A DNA stretch of 60,057 nucleotides from an uncultured beta proteobacterium (GCA_903909815.1 CAIVXG010000114.1:1-60057); one strand, 5' to 3'; shown: positions 44,043 through 54,622, numbered from the stretch's first letter. Translations and numbers: made by a program. Notes: generated from the letters alone by a model not told the origin.

Positions 44043-45192
44043 CGTCCAGACCCGAGGCTCCGAGTCGATGCGGCAAAGGCTGGGAGCCGGCGATGCGGTA
44101 CATCACCTGGCCCGGCCAGGACAGGTAGCCGTCGAGCCGACAGGAAAACAAAATCCCATCGGTTTGGCTTTTGTAGGCGGTGCGCGCCTTAGGACCGAGC
44201 GCGCTGGCAGGATCAATGACGTCGCATATGGCTTGGCCCTTCTTGACGCGGGCGCCAGGCTTCACATGGAACACCAAGAAGCCCGTGCCCTGGCTGTAGC
44301 CCACGTCCATACCGCTCATGGGCATGGCCGGCGAGAGCAGGCGCGGCAACGGCTGCGCCTGACCCTTGATGGCGCCGCGTCGCATCAGCCAGCGGTAGAG
44401 GTTGTCGGCGTCACTGCGTCCCAGCGCATCGCTGACATCGAACTGGCTGCGCATCTCCACCGTCACTGACATGCAGGCCTGCGGAATGGCGGCCTGAGCA
44501 TATCGGTCGCGCAGGCGGCCCCACAAGCCGGCATGCACGCCGGAGAAGGTGAGGCTGCGGGCATAGCTCTCGTTGTACAGACTGGCCTTGGCGCCCAGGT
44601 CCGCCGCCAGCTCTCGAATCGCGCCGTTGGGCCAATCGCACTCTGAAGTAAACAGGTGTAAAGCGGCATGGATGTCGCAGTGCAGATCCAGCACGTAGTC
44701 GGAGTCCACGCTCAGCTTCATGATCTCGACGCGCAATGTCTGCAGTTCATTCAATGGCTTCATTTCGCCCAGCACCTCGTGCGCGGCCTTGCGAATGCGC
44801 TTGACGTTGGCTTGCCCGTCGTCGCCCAAGCGCTTGCCCACACGCTCGGCCACCGCGTCGCTCAGGTCGAGCCAGTTGCGGTTGAAATTTTCGTTGCTCA
44901 GCAGGTTGTACCGGCCCGCATGCACGTTACCCACCAACTGCGCTTGGCCGATGGGATTGACCGTGGGCACCACGATGATTTCGCCCACGATAAGCCCTTT
45001 GCGTTCCGCCTCCAGCAGTTGCGGCATGAGGTGGTGCAAGGCCATGGTGCCGGGCATCTCGTTGGCATGAATCGCAGCCTGCATATAGACCTTGGGGCGG
45101 GCACCGGCCTTGCCAAAACGCAGCCACTTAATCTGCTTGTGCGAGCCCGGCGTCATGCTGGGCAGCTCGATGGAATGGATGTTGGCGGGCAT
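44038..45192 (-). CDS. Succinylglutamate desuccinylase/aspartoacylase (M14-like) family protein
   Basis: 384 residues. Zn carboxypeptidase-like motifs: 'QAAIHANEMPGTMALHHLMP' holds the HxxE pair, 'NVHAGRYNLLSNENFNRNW' the Arg/Asn substrate residues and 'VLDLHCDIHAALHLFTSE' the second metal His. The C-terminal lobe after about 260 ends 'VMYRIAGSQPLPHRL'. These enzymes remove acyl groups or amides from amino acids, as AstE does in the arginine succinyltransferase pathway; here the arginase next door hints at a substrate related to arginine or ornithine. No AstABCD is nearby. The ATG at 45192 has GGAGAG upstream. The substrate remains unknown. Confidence 0.82.
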   Translation of the reverse strand: MPANIHSIELPSMTPGSHKQIKWLRFGKAGARPKVYMQAAIHANEMPGTMALHHLMPQLLEAERKGLIVGEIIVVPTVNPIGQAQLVGNVHAGRYNLLSNENFNRNWLDLSDAVAERVGKRLGDDGQANVKRIRKAAHEVLGEMKPLNELQTLRVEIMKLSVDSDYVLDLHCDIHAALHLFTSECDWPNGAIRELAADLGAKASLYNESYARSLTFSGVHAGLWGRLRDRYAQAAIPQACMSVTVEMRSQFDVSDALGRSDADNLYRWLMRRGAIKGQAQPLPRLLSPAMPMSGMDVGYSQGTGFLVFHVKPGARVKKGQAICDVIDPASALGPKARTAYKSQTDGILFSCRLDGYLSWPGQVMYRIAGSQPLPHRLGASGLDD

Positions 45193-45249
45193 GTTTCTCT
45201 CCAGTGCGTTGTGTTAACCGTGCGTCAGATGTCACCCACCGTGCGCAGC

Positions 45250-46773
45250 TCAAATGCCCGCAGGCTTGCGGCTGTGCCAATCGGTTTCCAGCTGGAAACG
45301 GTGTGCCGCATTGAGCAGGCGGCTTTCAGAATAATAGTTGCCTATAAGCTGCAGCCCAACCGGCATCGCATTCGCGCCGAACCCGACCGGCACACTCATG
45401 CCCGGCAGTCCCGCCAGCGATGCCGGCAGGGTGAAGATGTCGGCCAGATAGTTGGCCACGGGGTCATCCGATTTTTCGCCGATCTTCCAGGCCACGGTGG
45501 GCGCCACCGGCCCGGCGATGATGTCGCAGTGCTGGAAGGCCTGCTGAAAATCGTCGGCGATCATGCGCCGGATCTTCTGCGCCTGCAGATAGTAGGCGTC
45601 GTAATAGCCGTGCGACAGCACGTAAGTGCCGATCATGATGCGGCGTTTGACTTCTTCGCCAAAACCTTCGGCGCGGGTCTTTTGGTACATGTCGCCCAGG
45701 TCGGTGTAGTGCGCCGCGCGGTGCCCGAACTTCACGCCGTCAAAGCGACTCAGATTGCTCGACGCCTCGGCCGGGGCGATGACGTAGTAGACAGGAATGG
45801 ACAACTCCGTGCGCGGCAGGCTGATCTCGACCAGCTTGGCGCCCAGGCTTTCGTATTGCCTGAGAGCAGCGTCCACGCAGGCGCGCACGTCGGCGCTCAA
45901 ACCCTCACCGAAGAATTCCTTGGGAATGCCGATGCGCAAGCCTTCGATCGAGTCATTGAGTCGCCGCGAAAAATCCTCTGCCGGCAGCTCCAGCGAAGTC
46001 GAGTCGCGGTCCGGGTCCGCTCCACACATGGCGCTCAGCAGCAAGGCGCAATCCTGCGCCGTGCGCGCCATCGGCCCGGCCTGATCCAGGCTGGAAGCGA
46101 AGGCGATCATGCCGTAGCGCGAGGCGCGGCCATAGGTTGGCTTGATGCCGGTGATGCCGCAAAAGGATGCGGGCTGACGGATCGAGCCGCCGGTGTCGGT
46201 GCCGGTGGCCGCCGGTGTCAGGCGCGCAGACACGGCCGCGGCGCTGGCGCCGGAGGATCCACCCGGAATACGACTCAAATCCCAGGGGTTCTTCACCGGC
46301 TCGGGGGTTGTGTAGCCGATGGGGTTCTGCGCAGAATTTTCGTTGCTCGAACCCATGGCGAACTCGTCGCAATTGAGTTTGCCCAGATTCACGGCGCCCG
46401 CGTCCTTGAGCTTAGATACGACGGTGGCGTCAAAGGGTGAACGATAGCCGCTGAGCATTTTCGAGCCCGCCGTGCTGGGCCAGTCGCGTGTCACGAAGAT
46501 GTCCTTGTGCGCCAGTGGCACGCCTTCAAGTGCCGCACCCGTTCCCGCAGCCAGCCGTGCATCGGCCGCGCGCGCCTGTGCCAGCGTGGCGTCTTCGTTC
46601 AAGGCCAGGAACGCGCCCAAATTCTGATGCGACTGAATCCGCGCCAGGAAGTGCTGAGCGGCCTCAACTGCCGACACTTTGCGCTCCCGCAACAGCGCCG
46701 CCAGTTCGGTCACGCCTAGGTCGTGCAGTTCGGCTTGGGGTGCAGGGGTTTTGGGGTCCATGGGGGAGCTCAC
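45250..46773 (-). CDS. gatA: Aspartyl/glutamyl-tRNA amidotransferase subunit A
   Basis: 507 residues of the amidase signature family. The Ser-cisSer-Lys catalytic set is visible: '[11 protein letters not shown]' (Lys), '[16 protein letters not shown]' (cisSer) and '[15 protein letters not shown]' (Ser nucleophile). It hydrolyses glutamine to feed ammonia to GatB. Start is GTG at 46773, in a GTGA overlap with the gatC stop; the ATG at 46761 ([11 protein letters not shown]) is an alternative. The tail at 45250 is complete. Its partner gatB is 23 kb away (20651-22093), so the operon appears divided. Confidence 0.96.
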   Translation of the reverse strand: MSSPMDPKTPAPQAELHDLGVTELAALLRERKVSAVEAAQHFLARIQSHQNLGAFLALNEDATLAQARAADARLAAGTGAALEGVPLAHKDIFVTRDWPSTAGSKMLSGYRSPFDATVVSKLKDAGAVNLGKLNCDEFAMGSSNENSAQNPIGYTTPEPVKNPWDLSRIPGGSSGASAAAVSARLTPAATGTDTGGSIRQPASFCGITGIKPTYGRASRYGMIAFASSLDQAGPMARTAQDCALLLSAMCGADPDRDSTSLELPAEDFSRRLNDSIEGLRIGIPKEFFGEGLSADVRACVDAALRQYESLGAKLVEISLPRTELSIPVYYVIAPAEASSNLSRFDGVKFGHRAAHYTDLGDMYQKTRAEGFGEEVKRRIMIGTYVLSHGYYDAYYLQAQKIRRMIADDFQQAFQHCDIIAGPVAPTVAWKIGEKSDDPVANYLADIFTLPASLAGLPGMSVPVGFGANAMPVGLQLIGNYYSESRLLNAAHRFQLETDWHSRKPAGI

Positions 46774-47069
46774 TCGATCACCTTGGGGACAAGAAACAGG
46801 CCACGTTCCAGCGCCGGGGCGTTTTGCTGGTTGGCGCCGCGGTCGTTGGGCTCGCTCACGCGGTCCTCACGCAAACGCAGGGCCAAATCCTGAATCGTCA
46901 CCACGGGATGCGCCAGCGGTTCCACGCCCGTGGTGTCGACAGCGCGCATTTTTTCCACCATGCCAAAGAAATCGTTGATCTGGCTGCGCATGCGCTCGGC
47001 TTCGGGCGCATGCAGTTCCAGTCGAGCCAGTTTGGCAATGCGGGAAATATCGGTAGAAGTCAGGGACAT
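46770..47069 (-). CDS. gatC: Aspartyl/glutamyl-tRNA amidotransferase subunit C
   Basis: 99 residues beginning [20 protein letters not shown] at ATG 47069, the standard GatC start; longer upstream frame is not conserved. '[20 protein letters not shown]' and the C-terminal '[20 protein letters not shown]' are GatC hallmarks. It stabilises the GatA-GatB complex. It is divergent from mreB across 203 bp. The stop overlaps gatA, and the same strand continues through the AstE-like gene, arginase and putA, raising the possibility of one long transcript. Confidence 0.94.
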   Translation of the reverse strand: MSLTSTDISRIAKLARLELHAPEAERMRSQINDFFGMVEKMRAVDTTGVEPLAHPVVTIQDLALRLREDRVSEPNDRGANQQNAPALERGLFLVPKVIE

Positions 47070-47086
47070 AGGAAAAGTTGAGTTAA

Positions 47087-48316
<1,230 letters not shown>

Positions 48317-48352
48317 CCCCACCTCGGGGTTCATGGGTCTGAGTACCGCCCT

Positions 48353-49297
48353 ATGCCCTTAGGAACTCTCGATCGCGCGCCGCCGCCGTTCTTCAGGCAA
48401 GGTCCGTCTGCGCTTTCCAAGTTGCTGTTTTTCAGCGCCCTGGCGCTGTTCCTGATGGTGGCCGACAGGCGCTTTAAAGTGACTCAGCCGATACGCAGTG
48501 CGGTCGCTGTCGTGCTGCAGCCGGTGCAGTGGCTGGCGCTGCAGCCGGTCTCGTTGGCACTGGGTGTGAACGACTACTTCACCCGGCTCGCCACAGCCCA
48601 GGCTGGTGAAAGCGAGATGCGACGCAAATTGATCGTGCAGGCGCTTCGGGCGGCTCAGGTGGAGCAGTTGCTGCTGGAAAACTCGCGCCTGCGCCACCTT
48701 CTGAACCTGCGCCCGACCTTGCCCGCAGAAGCCCAGGCTGCCGAAGTGCTTTACGACGCCGCCGACATTTACAGCCGCAAGCTGATCATCGACAAGGGCT
48801 TGACACAACGCATTGCATTGGGCTCAGCGGTCATGGACGAGTCGGGCGTAATGGGGCAGGTGACGCGGGTGTATCCGCTCACGGCCGAGGTCACGCTGCT
48901 GGTTGACCGCGACCAGGCCATTCCCGTGCTCAATACGCGCACCGGGGCACGCAGCGTTGCCTTTGGGGATCCACTTTTCGATGGCGGCGGTCTGGAGCTG
49001 CGTTTCATGGCCGCCAACGCCGACGTGCTCGCAGGTGATCTGCTCACGACCAGTGGTGTCGATGGGGTCTACCCACCCGGCCTCCCGGTGGCGCGCGTGA
49101 GCAAGGTGGAGCGCCGCGCCGACTCTGCGTTTGCACGCATTTATTGCGTTCCGGCAGCCATGATCGCGGCATCGCGCCATGTGATGGTGATCAACCCGGT
49201 GTCTGCCCAGATCCCCGCCAGACCCGATGTGGTGCCCGAACCTGCTGTCGGGAAAAAGCCAAAATTCAAACTGGCCCCGCCGGAGGCTGCGCCGTGA
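48353..49297 (+). CDS. mreC: Rod shape-determining protein MreC
   Basis: 314 residues. One N-terminal membrane helix (about 22-42, 'LSKLLFFSALALFLMVADRR'), a periplasmic coiled coil (about 75-110, 'RKLIVQALRAAQVEQLLLEN') and two beta-barrel domains with 'LIIDKGLTQRIALGSAVMDE' and 'GVDGVYPPGLPVARVSKVE'. It links MreB to PBP2 in lateral wall synthesis. It follows mreB by 36 bp and ends in a GTGA overlap with mreD. A Pro/Ala-rich C-terminal tail of about 25 residues is normal for Betaproteobacteria. Confidence 0.95.
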   Translation: MPLGTLDRAPPPFFRQGPSALSKLLFFSALALFLMVADRRFKVTQPIRSAVAVVLQPVQWLALQPVSLALGVNDYFTRLATAQAGESEMRRKLIVQALRAAQVEQLLLENSRLRHLLNLRPTLPAEAQAAEVLYDAADIYSRKLIIDKGLTQRIALGSAVMDESGVMGQVTRVYPLTAEVTLLVDRDQAIPVLNTRTGARSVAFGDPLFDGGGLELRFMAANADVLAGDLLTTSGVDGVYPPGLPVARVSKVERRADSAFARIYCVPAAMIAASRHVMVINPVSAQIPARPDVVPEPAVGKKPKFKLAPPEAAP

Positions 49298-49824
49298 TCA
49301 TGCGCCCCGGTCAACCGTTGTTGCTGCCAGCCAACCCGGTTTTTATTTGGGGAAGTTTGTTGGCGGCCCTGCTGTTCAATATGTTGCAGCACATGGGCGT
49401 ATGGCCGCGCGCCGCTTGGGCACCCGATGTGCTGGCCGTGGTACTGCTATTTTGGTGTGTCCACCAGCCGCTACGCGTTGGCATCGGGTCTGCCTTCGTC
49501 CTGGGCCTGCTGCTGGACGTGCATCAGGGCGCGCTGCTGGGCCAAAATGCCTGGGCTTATACGGTTTTGAGTTTTCTGGCGATCGCCATGCATCGACGCC
49601 TTCTGTGGTTTTCCGTGCCGTCTCAGGCCCTGCAGGTGGCGCCCCTGTTTGCTGCGGTTCACGCGATGGAATTAACCACGCGGCTTATCGCGGGTGGCAG
49701 CTTTCCGGGCTGGATGCTGTTGCTGGCGCCGCTGCTCGAGGCCCTGCTGTGGCCGGTCGTGAGTGTGGTCCTGTTGGCGCCGCAGCGCCGGGCGCCGGAT
49801 CGCGACGCAAACCGACCGCTGTAG
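49294..49824 (+). CDS. mreD: Rod shape-determining protein MreD
   Basis: 176 residues, highly hydrophobic with five or six membrane segments ('FIWGSLLAALLFNMLQHMGV', 'VLAVVLLFWCVH', 'FVLGLLLDVHQGALLGQNAW', 'LLLAPLLEALLWPVVSVVLL'). It is a membrane component of the elongasome that binds MreC. The GTG at 49294 overlaps the mreC stop; ATG 49300 is an alternative. It ends 7 bp before mrdA. The family is poorly conserved but the position between mreC and the PBP2 gene supports the call. Confidence 0.9.
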   Translation: MIMRPGQPLLLPANPVFIWGSLLAALLFNMLQHMGVWPRAAWAPDVLAVVLLFWCVHQPLRVGIGSAFVLGLLLDVHQGALLGQNAWAYTVLSFLAIAMHRRLLWFSVPSQALQVAPLFAAVHAMELTTRLIAGGSFPGWMLLLAPLLEALLWPVVSVVLLAPQRRAPDRDANRPL

Positions 49825-49831
49825 ACCGCTG

Positions 49832-51778
49832 ATGACCGAACTGCGCAACGTCGAAGCCGACCTCTCGCGTTTTCGTGCGCGCGTACTGGTGGCCAGTGCG
49901 CTGGTGCTTTTGGCGTTCGCGCTCTTGGTGTCGCGCCTGGTGTACCTGCAAGTGTTTCGACACGAAGACTTGAGCGAACAGGCCGAGAACAACCGCACAG
50001 CGATCGTGCCTATCGTGCCCAATCGCGGCCTCATCCTGGATCGAAACGGCATCGTGCTGGCGAGCAATTATTCGGCCTACACGCTGGAAGTCACACCCTC
50101 GCGCATCGGGGACCTGGATCGCACACTGGACGAGTTGTCGCAGGTGCTGGAAATCAGCGTGCGCGACCGCAGGCGTTTCAAGAAGCTGCTGGAAGAATCC
50201 AAGAGCTTCGAGTCACTGCCACTGCGCACACGCCTGTCCGACGAGGAAGTCGCGAAATTCGCTGCCAATCGCTTTCGCTTTCCGGGTGTGGAGATCAAAG
50301 CGCGGCTGTTTCGCAACTACCCGTTTGGCGAACTGGCCAGCCACGTGATCGGGTATATCGGCCGCATCAACCCGGAAGAAAAGGCGCGCATCGACGCGTC
50401 CGACGACGAGGCCAATTACCAGGGCACTTCCTACGTCGGGAAACTCGGTATCGAGCAAAGCTTCGAAGCCCAGTTGCATGGCACCACGGGCGTCGAGGCG
50501 GTGGAAACCTCGGCCGCCGGCCGCGCCATGCGCCGGCTTTCAAGTCAGCCGGCAACGCCCGGCGACACCGTCGTCTTGACCATCGACATCAAGCTGCAAA
50601 AGCTGGTGGAAGACCTGTTCGGTGAGCGCCGCGGCGCACTGGTGGCGATCGACCCCCAAACCGGTGAAGTGCTGGCCTTCGTGAGCAAGCCCACGTTCGA
50701 CCCCAACCTCTTTGTCGATGGCATCGACGCCGACAGTTGGCAGGAGCTCAACGAGTCGCCCGATAAACCGCTGCTGAACCGCGCGCTGCGCGGCAGCTAC
50801 CCCCCAGGTTCCACCTACAAGCCCTTCATGGCGCTGGCGGCTTTGCAGACGGGCCGGCGCACTCCGCAACAAACCATTTTCGATCCCGGTTACTTTCTGC
50901 TCGGTGGGCACCGCTTTCGCGACGACAAGGAAGGCGGCCATGGCACCGTCGACATGTACCATTCGATCGTCGAGTCCTGCGACACCTATTACTTCATCCT
51001 GGCCAACGATTTGGGTGTGGACATCATTCACGACCAGATGCAGCCGCTGGGGTTTGGGGAACTCACGGGCATCGATATCCAGGGCGAAGTGCGCGGCCTG
51101 CTGCCGAGCCAGGATTGGAAGCGCAACGCCTACAAAAGTGCCGAGCAGAAGAAATGGTATGCGGGTGAAACCGTGTCGCTCGGGATCGGACAGGGATATA
51201 ACAATTTCACCATGTTGCAGATGGCTCAGGCGACTGCGACGTTGGCCAACGATGGCGTGAAGATGAAGCCGCACTTGGTGCGCGAGTTGATCGACGCGGT
51301 GACGCGCGGGCATTCGGCGGTAACGCAAATCGAGGGCCAGCGCCTGGCGCTCAAGCCGGAGAACATCGCAGTCGTGAAGAACGCCATGGTGGGGGTCAAC
51401 CTGGAAGGAACTTCTGCTGCGAGTTTTCGCAATGCTCCTTATACCAGTGCTGGTAAGACCGGAACGGCACAGGTGGTTCAGATCAAGCAGAATGAAAAAT
51501 ACAATGCCTCGCGTGTCGACGAGTTGCACCGTGACCATGCGTTGTTCATCGCCTTCGCGCCGGCCGAGGCTCCCCGGATCGCGCTTGCCATGGTGGTGGA
51601 GAACGCTGGCTTCGGCGCGCAATTTGCCGCCCCGATTGCGCGGCGCGTGCTCGATTACATGCTGCTGGGCCAGTATCCGAGCGAGGAAGACATCGAAGCG
51701 GTGCACAAAGGCCAGGCCCCCACGCCGATCGGCAAACCCCGTGTGGCCACCGACTTGGCCTGGCCGCCCAAGCCCTGA
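49832..51778 (+). CDS. mrdA: Penicillin-binding protein 2, peptidoglycan transpeptidase
   Basis: 648 residues. Short N-terminus, one membrane helix (about 20-42, 'VASALVLLAFALLVSRLVYL'), the dimerisation domain ('NRGLILDRNGIVLASN') and the transpeptidase domain. Catalytic motifs are 'PPGSTYKPF' (S327 nucleophile, K330), 'SCD' in 'VESCDTYYF' and KTGT in 'AGKTGTAQV'. It crosslinks the lateral wall in the elongasome. ATG 49832 is 7 bp after mreD, so it is part of the mreBCD-mrdA operon. rodA, the usual next gene, is absent here; a TauE-type gene on the other strand follows. Confidence 0.96.
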   Translation: MTELRNVEADLSRFRARVLVASALVLLAFALLVSRLVYLQVFRHEDLSEQAENNRTAIVPIVPNRGLILDRNGIVLASNYSAYTLEVTPSRIGDLDRTLDELSQVLEISVRDRRRFKKLLEESKSFESLPLRTRLSDEEVAKFAANRFRFPGVEIKARLFRNYPFGELASHVIGYIGRINPEEKARIDASDDEANYQGTSYVGKLGIEQSFEAQLHGTTGVEAVETSAAGRAMRRLSSQPATPGDTVVLTIDIKLQKLVEDLFGERRGALVAIDPQTGEVLAFVSKPTFDPNLFVDGIDADSWQELNESPDKPLLNRALRGSYPPGSTYKPFMALAALQTGRRTPQQTIFDPGYFLLGGHRFRDDKEGGHGTVDMYHSIVESCDTYYFILANDLGVDIIHDQMQPLGFGELTGIDIQGEVRGLLPSQDWKRNAYKSAEQKKWYAGETVSLGIGQGYNNFTMLQMAQATATLANDGVKMKPHLVRELIDAVTRGHSAVTQIEGQRLALKPENIAVVKNAMVGVNLEGTSAASFRNAPYTSAGKTGTAQVVQIKQNEKYNASRVDELHRDHALFIAFAPAEAPRIALAMVVENAGFGAQFAAPIARRVLDYMLLGQYPSEEDIEAVHKGQAPTPIGKPRVATDLAWPPKP

Positions 51779-51781
51779 GCG

Positions 51782-52540
51782 TCAACGTAGGAAGGCGTCG
51801 TAGCCGGTCTTCAGGATCAGCGCGCTCACCACTGCGATGAAGACAATGCGCACGAAGTCTGTGCCGTGCTTCAAGGCCATGCGTGTTCCCAGCAGGCTTC
51901 CCAGCACGTTGGCGCTGCCCATGACGAGGGCAAACTGCCACCAGATCATGCCCTTGAGGGCGAACAGGATCAGGGCCGCCAGATTGGTCGCGGTGTTGAT
52001 GAGCTTGGCACTGGCGGATGCGTGAAGAAAGTCGTAACCGAGCCAGCGCACCAATAAAAACACCAGAAAACTGCCGGTTCCCGGACCGAAAAATCCGTCG
52101 TAGAACCCCAGCGCCACGCCCACCACGCCCATGGCCCAGACTTCGGAAATGCCGACATACCGCGGTGCGTGTGCCCGCCCCAATTCCTTTTTCGCCAGGG
52201 TATAGACCAACACTGCCACCAGCACCAGTGGCAGCAGCTTGCGCAGGAAGTCCTGGGAGATGACGGTGACCAACCAGGCGCCGCCCAGGGATCCGAAAAA
52301 TCCGGCCAGGGCGGCAGGCCACAGCGATGCCCAGCGCAACTGCACGCGCCGGCTGAACTGCCAAGTGGCAAAGGCCGTGCCCCAGATCGAGGCGCTCTTG
52401 TTGACGCCAAACAGCGTGGCCGGATGCGCCGCGGGAAAGGTGGCAAAAAGCGCCGGCACCAGGATCAAGCCGCCACCGCCCACGATGGCATCCACGAACC
52501 CGGCCAGCAGCGAGGCCAGCGAAACCCAAAGTAATTCCAT
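51782..52540 (-). CDS. TauE/SafE-family anion permease
   Basis: 252 residues with about eight hydrophobic segments. TauE/SafE signatures are 'GFVDAIVGGGGLILVPAL' near the N-terminus, 'LFGVNKSASIWGTAFATWQF', and the internal duplicate 'GFYDGFFGPGTGSFLVFLLV' with 'ASAKLINTATNLAAL'. It probably exports or imports a small organic sulfonate, sulfite or similar anion. ATG at 52540 is the start that places the first membrane helix at residue 4; the longer upstream frame is in the repeat/terminator area. It ends convergent with mrdA, 3 bp from its stop. Confidence 0.92.
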   Translation of the reverse strand: MELLWVSLASLLAGFVDAIVGGGGLILVPALFATFPAAHPATLFGVNKSASIWGTAFATWQFSRRVQLRWASLWPAALAGFFGSLGGAWLVTVISQDFLRKLLPLVLVAVLVYTLAKKELGRAHAPRYVGISEVWAMGVVGVALGFYDGFFGPGTGSFLVFLLVRWLGYDFLHASASAKLINTATNLAALILFALKGMIWWQFALVMGSANVLGSLLGTRMALKHGTDFVRIVFIAVVSALILKTGYDAFLR

Positions 52541-52563
52541 GCAGGGATTGTGGGGGTTGAAAT

Positions 52564-52594
52564 AAAAATGCACCGGGGTTACCGGTGCATTTTT
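52564..52594 (-). terminator. Perfect inverted-repeat terminator
   Basis: AAAAATGCACCGG at 52564-52576 and CCGGTGCATTTTT at 52582-52594, a perfect 13-bp stem with a GGTTA loop. On the minus strand the stem is followed by TTTTTATTT, so it ends transcripts coming from the GMC oxidoreductase gene before tauE begins. On the plus strand the tail is also T-rich. Confidence 0.85.
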
Positions 52595-52808
52595 CAAGAA
52601 ACACCCCTTTTGGGGTCGCGCCAACGCGAGTTGGTAGTTATTTGTCTCCTCGGCTCCTCTGGCCTGCCCGGCATTGACGCGGTGCAGCGAGTGGGACGGA
52701 CTGTACGTGCCGCACCGTCGCTGTGCATTGGGGGTTTCCCGCGCTCGGGAAACCCCGCGGTTGTGGGTCGGTCCCGCAAAGAACACCGAACATCCGACAA
52801 TTTGTTGA

Positions 52809-52850
52809 GGACCGAGCAAAACTCGCTACGCGTAGTAATTGGCCCGTCCC
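52809..52850. repeat. Dispersed repeat family B, copy 2
   Basis: The strand shown reads GGACCGAGCAAAACTC then GCTACGCGTAGT and ends GGCCCGTCCC. The reverse complement of copy 1 (16931-16974) aligns to it over the whole 42 bp with scattered substitutions. It lies immediately downstream of the GMC oxidoreductase stop, just as copy 1 lies downstream of the aldehyde dehydrogenase stop. Confidence 0.6.
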
Positions 52851-52858
52851 CCAAATCT

Positions 52859-54556
52859 TCAGGAGTCCTGAGCGATCCAGCGTGCGGCCTTCTCGGCCAG
52901 CATGAGCACCGGCGAATTGGTGTTGCCGCTGGTGATCAAGGGCATCACGCCCGCGTCCACGACGCGCAGGCCAGCCACGCCGCGCACGCGCAGGTGCGAG
53001 TCCACCACCGCGGTCGGGTCGTCGGCGCGCCCCATCTTGGTCGTGCCAACCGGATGGAAGATGGTGGTGGCAATGTCACCCGCGAGCCGCGCCAGTTCCT
53101 CGTCGCTTTGAAACTGCACGCCCGGTTTGTACTCTTGTGGCTGGAAGCGCGCCAGCGCCGGTTGCGCCATGATGGTCCTGGTCAGGCGCAGCGAGTCGGC
53201 CGCCACGAGCCGGTCCTGCGTGGTGCTGAGGTAGTTGGGGGCAATCGCGGGCGCGTCTTCAAAGCGAGCACTCTTGATTTGCACGCTGCCGCGGCTGCTC
53301 GGGTTCAGGTTGCACACGCTGGCCGTGATCGCCGGGAAATCGTGCAGGGGTTCACCGAAGGCGTCCAGGCTGAGCGGCTGCACGTGGTATTCGATGTTGG
53401 GATAGGGCTGGGTTGGGTCACTGCGGGTGAAGGCGCCGAGCTGCGACGGCGCCATGCTCATGGGGCCGCTGCGCTTGAGCGCGTATTCCAGGCCGATTTT
53501 GGCCTTGCCCCACAGGCTGTTGGCCATGGTATTGAGCGTCTTCACGCCCTGCACCTTGAACACCGCCCGGATTTGCAGGTGGTCCTGCAGATTGGCGCCC
53601 ACGCCGGGCAAATCCTGCTCGATCGGGATCCCATGCTGCTGCAACAACGCGCCCGGGCCGATGCCCGAGAGTTGCAGGATCTGCGGCGAGCCGATGCTGC
53701 CAGCGCACAGGATCAGTTCGCGCGTGGCATGGGCCGTCACCATTTCGTGGCCGTTCCAGACCCGCACCCCGGTGCAGCGCCGGGTCTGATCGGGCAACGT
53801 CTCAAGCACGAGTTTGCTCACCTGGGCCGAGGTCCAGAGTTCAAAATTGGGGCGGCCATAGCAGGTTGGTCGAACGAAGGCCTTGGCCGTGTTCCAGCGC
53901 CAACCGGAGCGCTGGTTCACCTCAAAGTAGCCCACACCCTCGTTGTCGCCGCGGTTGAAGTCGCTGCTGGCGGGGATGCCGGCCTGCTGCGCCGCTTGCG
54001 CGAATGCGTCCAGCACGTCCCAGCGCAGGCGTTGCTTTTCCACGCGCCATTCACCCCCGGCCTGGTGGTGGCGCAGAATCGTTCCATACTCACTGTCGTC
54101 TTGCAGCAGCAGCTTTTGGGGCGCGCCCTTGGCGCCGTGCATGGCATCGGCCCCTTTGTAGTGGTCTTCGTGCAGCTTGAAGCAGGGCAGTACCTGATTC
54201 CAGCCCCAGGTCTCGTCGCCGCTGATCTGCGCCCATTGGTCGTAGTCCCGGGCCTGGCCGCGCATATAGATCATGCCGTTGATGCTGGAGCAGCCGCCCA
54301 GGGTCTTGCCGCGCGGATAGCGCAAGGCGCGGCCGTTGAGGCCCGAGTCGGGCTCGGTGTGGTAGAGCCAGTCGGTGCGCGGATTACCGATGCACTTGAG
54401 GTAGCCCACCGGGATGTGAATCCAGTGATAGTCGTCCTTGCGTCCGGCCTCGATCAGCAACACGCGTTTGCGCGCATCGGCACTCAGACGGTTGGCCAAC
54501 AGGCAGCCGGCGGTGCCGGCACCAACGATGATGTAGTCAAAAGTGGTGTCGCTCAT
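52859..54556 (-). CDS. GMC-family FAD oxidoreductase (choline/alcohol dehydrogenase-like)
   Basis: 565 residues. It begins 'FDYIIVGAGTAGCLLANRLS', the FAD dinucleotide motif, and has GMC signature 1 'RGKTLGGCSSINGMIYMRGQ' and signature 2 'LCAGSIGSPQILQLSGIGP'. The catalytic end 'IFHPVGTTKMG' and 'SGNTNSPVLMLAEKAARWI' are intact. It resembles BetA/AlkJ-like alcohol dehydrogenases; the substrate is unknown. ATG 54556 gives the canonical start; a longer frame to the left runs into the promoter of the MlaE gene on the other strand. Divergent from mlaE with 66 bp between. Confidence 0.93.
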   Translation of the reverse strand: MSDTTFDYIIVGAGTAGCLLANRLSADARKRVLLIEAGRKDDYHWIHIPVGYLKCIGNPRTDWLYHTEPDSGLNGRALRYPRGKTLGGCSSINGMIYMRGQARDYDQWAQISGDETWGWNQVLPCFKLHEDHYKGADAMHGAKGAPQKLLLQDDSEYGTILRHHQAGGEWRVEKQRLRWDVLDAFAQAAQQAGIPASSDFNRGDNEGVGYFEVNQRSGWRWNTAKAFVRPTCYGRPNFELWTSAQVSKLVLETLPDQTRRCTGVRVWNGHEMVTAHATRELILCAGSIGSPQILQLSGIGPGALLQQHGIPIEQDLPGVGANLQDHLQIRAVFKVQGVKTLNTMANSLWGKAKIGLEYALKRSGPMSMAPSQLGAFTRSDPTQPYPNIEYHVQPLSLDAFGEPLHDFPAITASVCNLNPSSRGSVQIKSARFEDAPAIAPNYLSTTQDRLVAADSLRLTRTIMAQPALARFQPQEYKPGVQFQSDEELARLAGDIATTIFHPVGTTKMGRADDPTAVVDSHLRVRGVAGLRVVDAGVMPLITSGNTNSPVLMLAEKAARWIAQDS

Positions 54557-54622
54557 GGCATCGAGTTCGAAAAGAACGGAGTTTGCCCTAAATCGTCCAC
54601 GCCTTGCGCTGGCGCGGGTACC

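Larger units (their letters stand above)
52541..52858. other. 318-bp intergenic region with two hairpins and a repeat
   Basis: Between tauE and the GMC oxidoreductase, both minus strand, no gene is seen. Beyond the terminator, a second perfect hairpin, GGGGTTTCCCG-CGCT-CGGGAAACCCC, lies at 52731-52756 and is not followed by a T run. Family B repeat copy 2 is at 52809-52850, immediately after the GMC stop. The 3' region of the GMC transcript could include all of these. Confidence 0.5.

Noticed and set aside
52550-54622. Left extension of the mlaE frame
   Set aside because: It is antisense to the GMC oxidoreductase and the terminator area; MlaE needs only the part from 54623, which has its own ATG.
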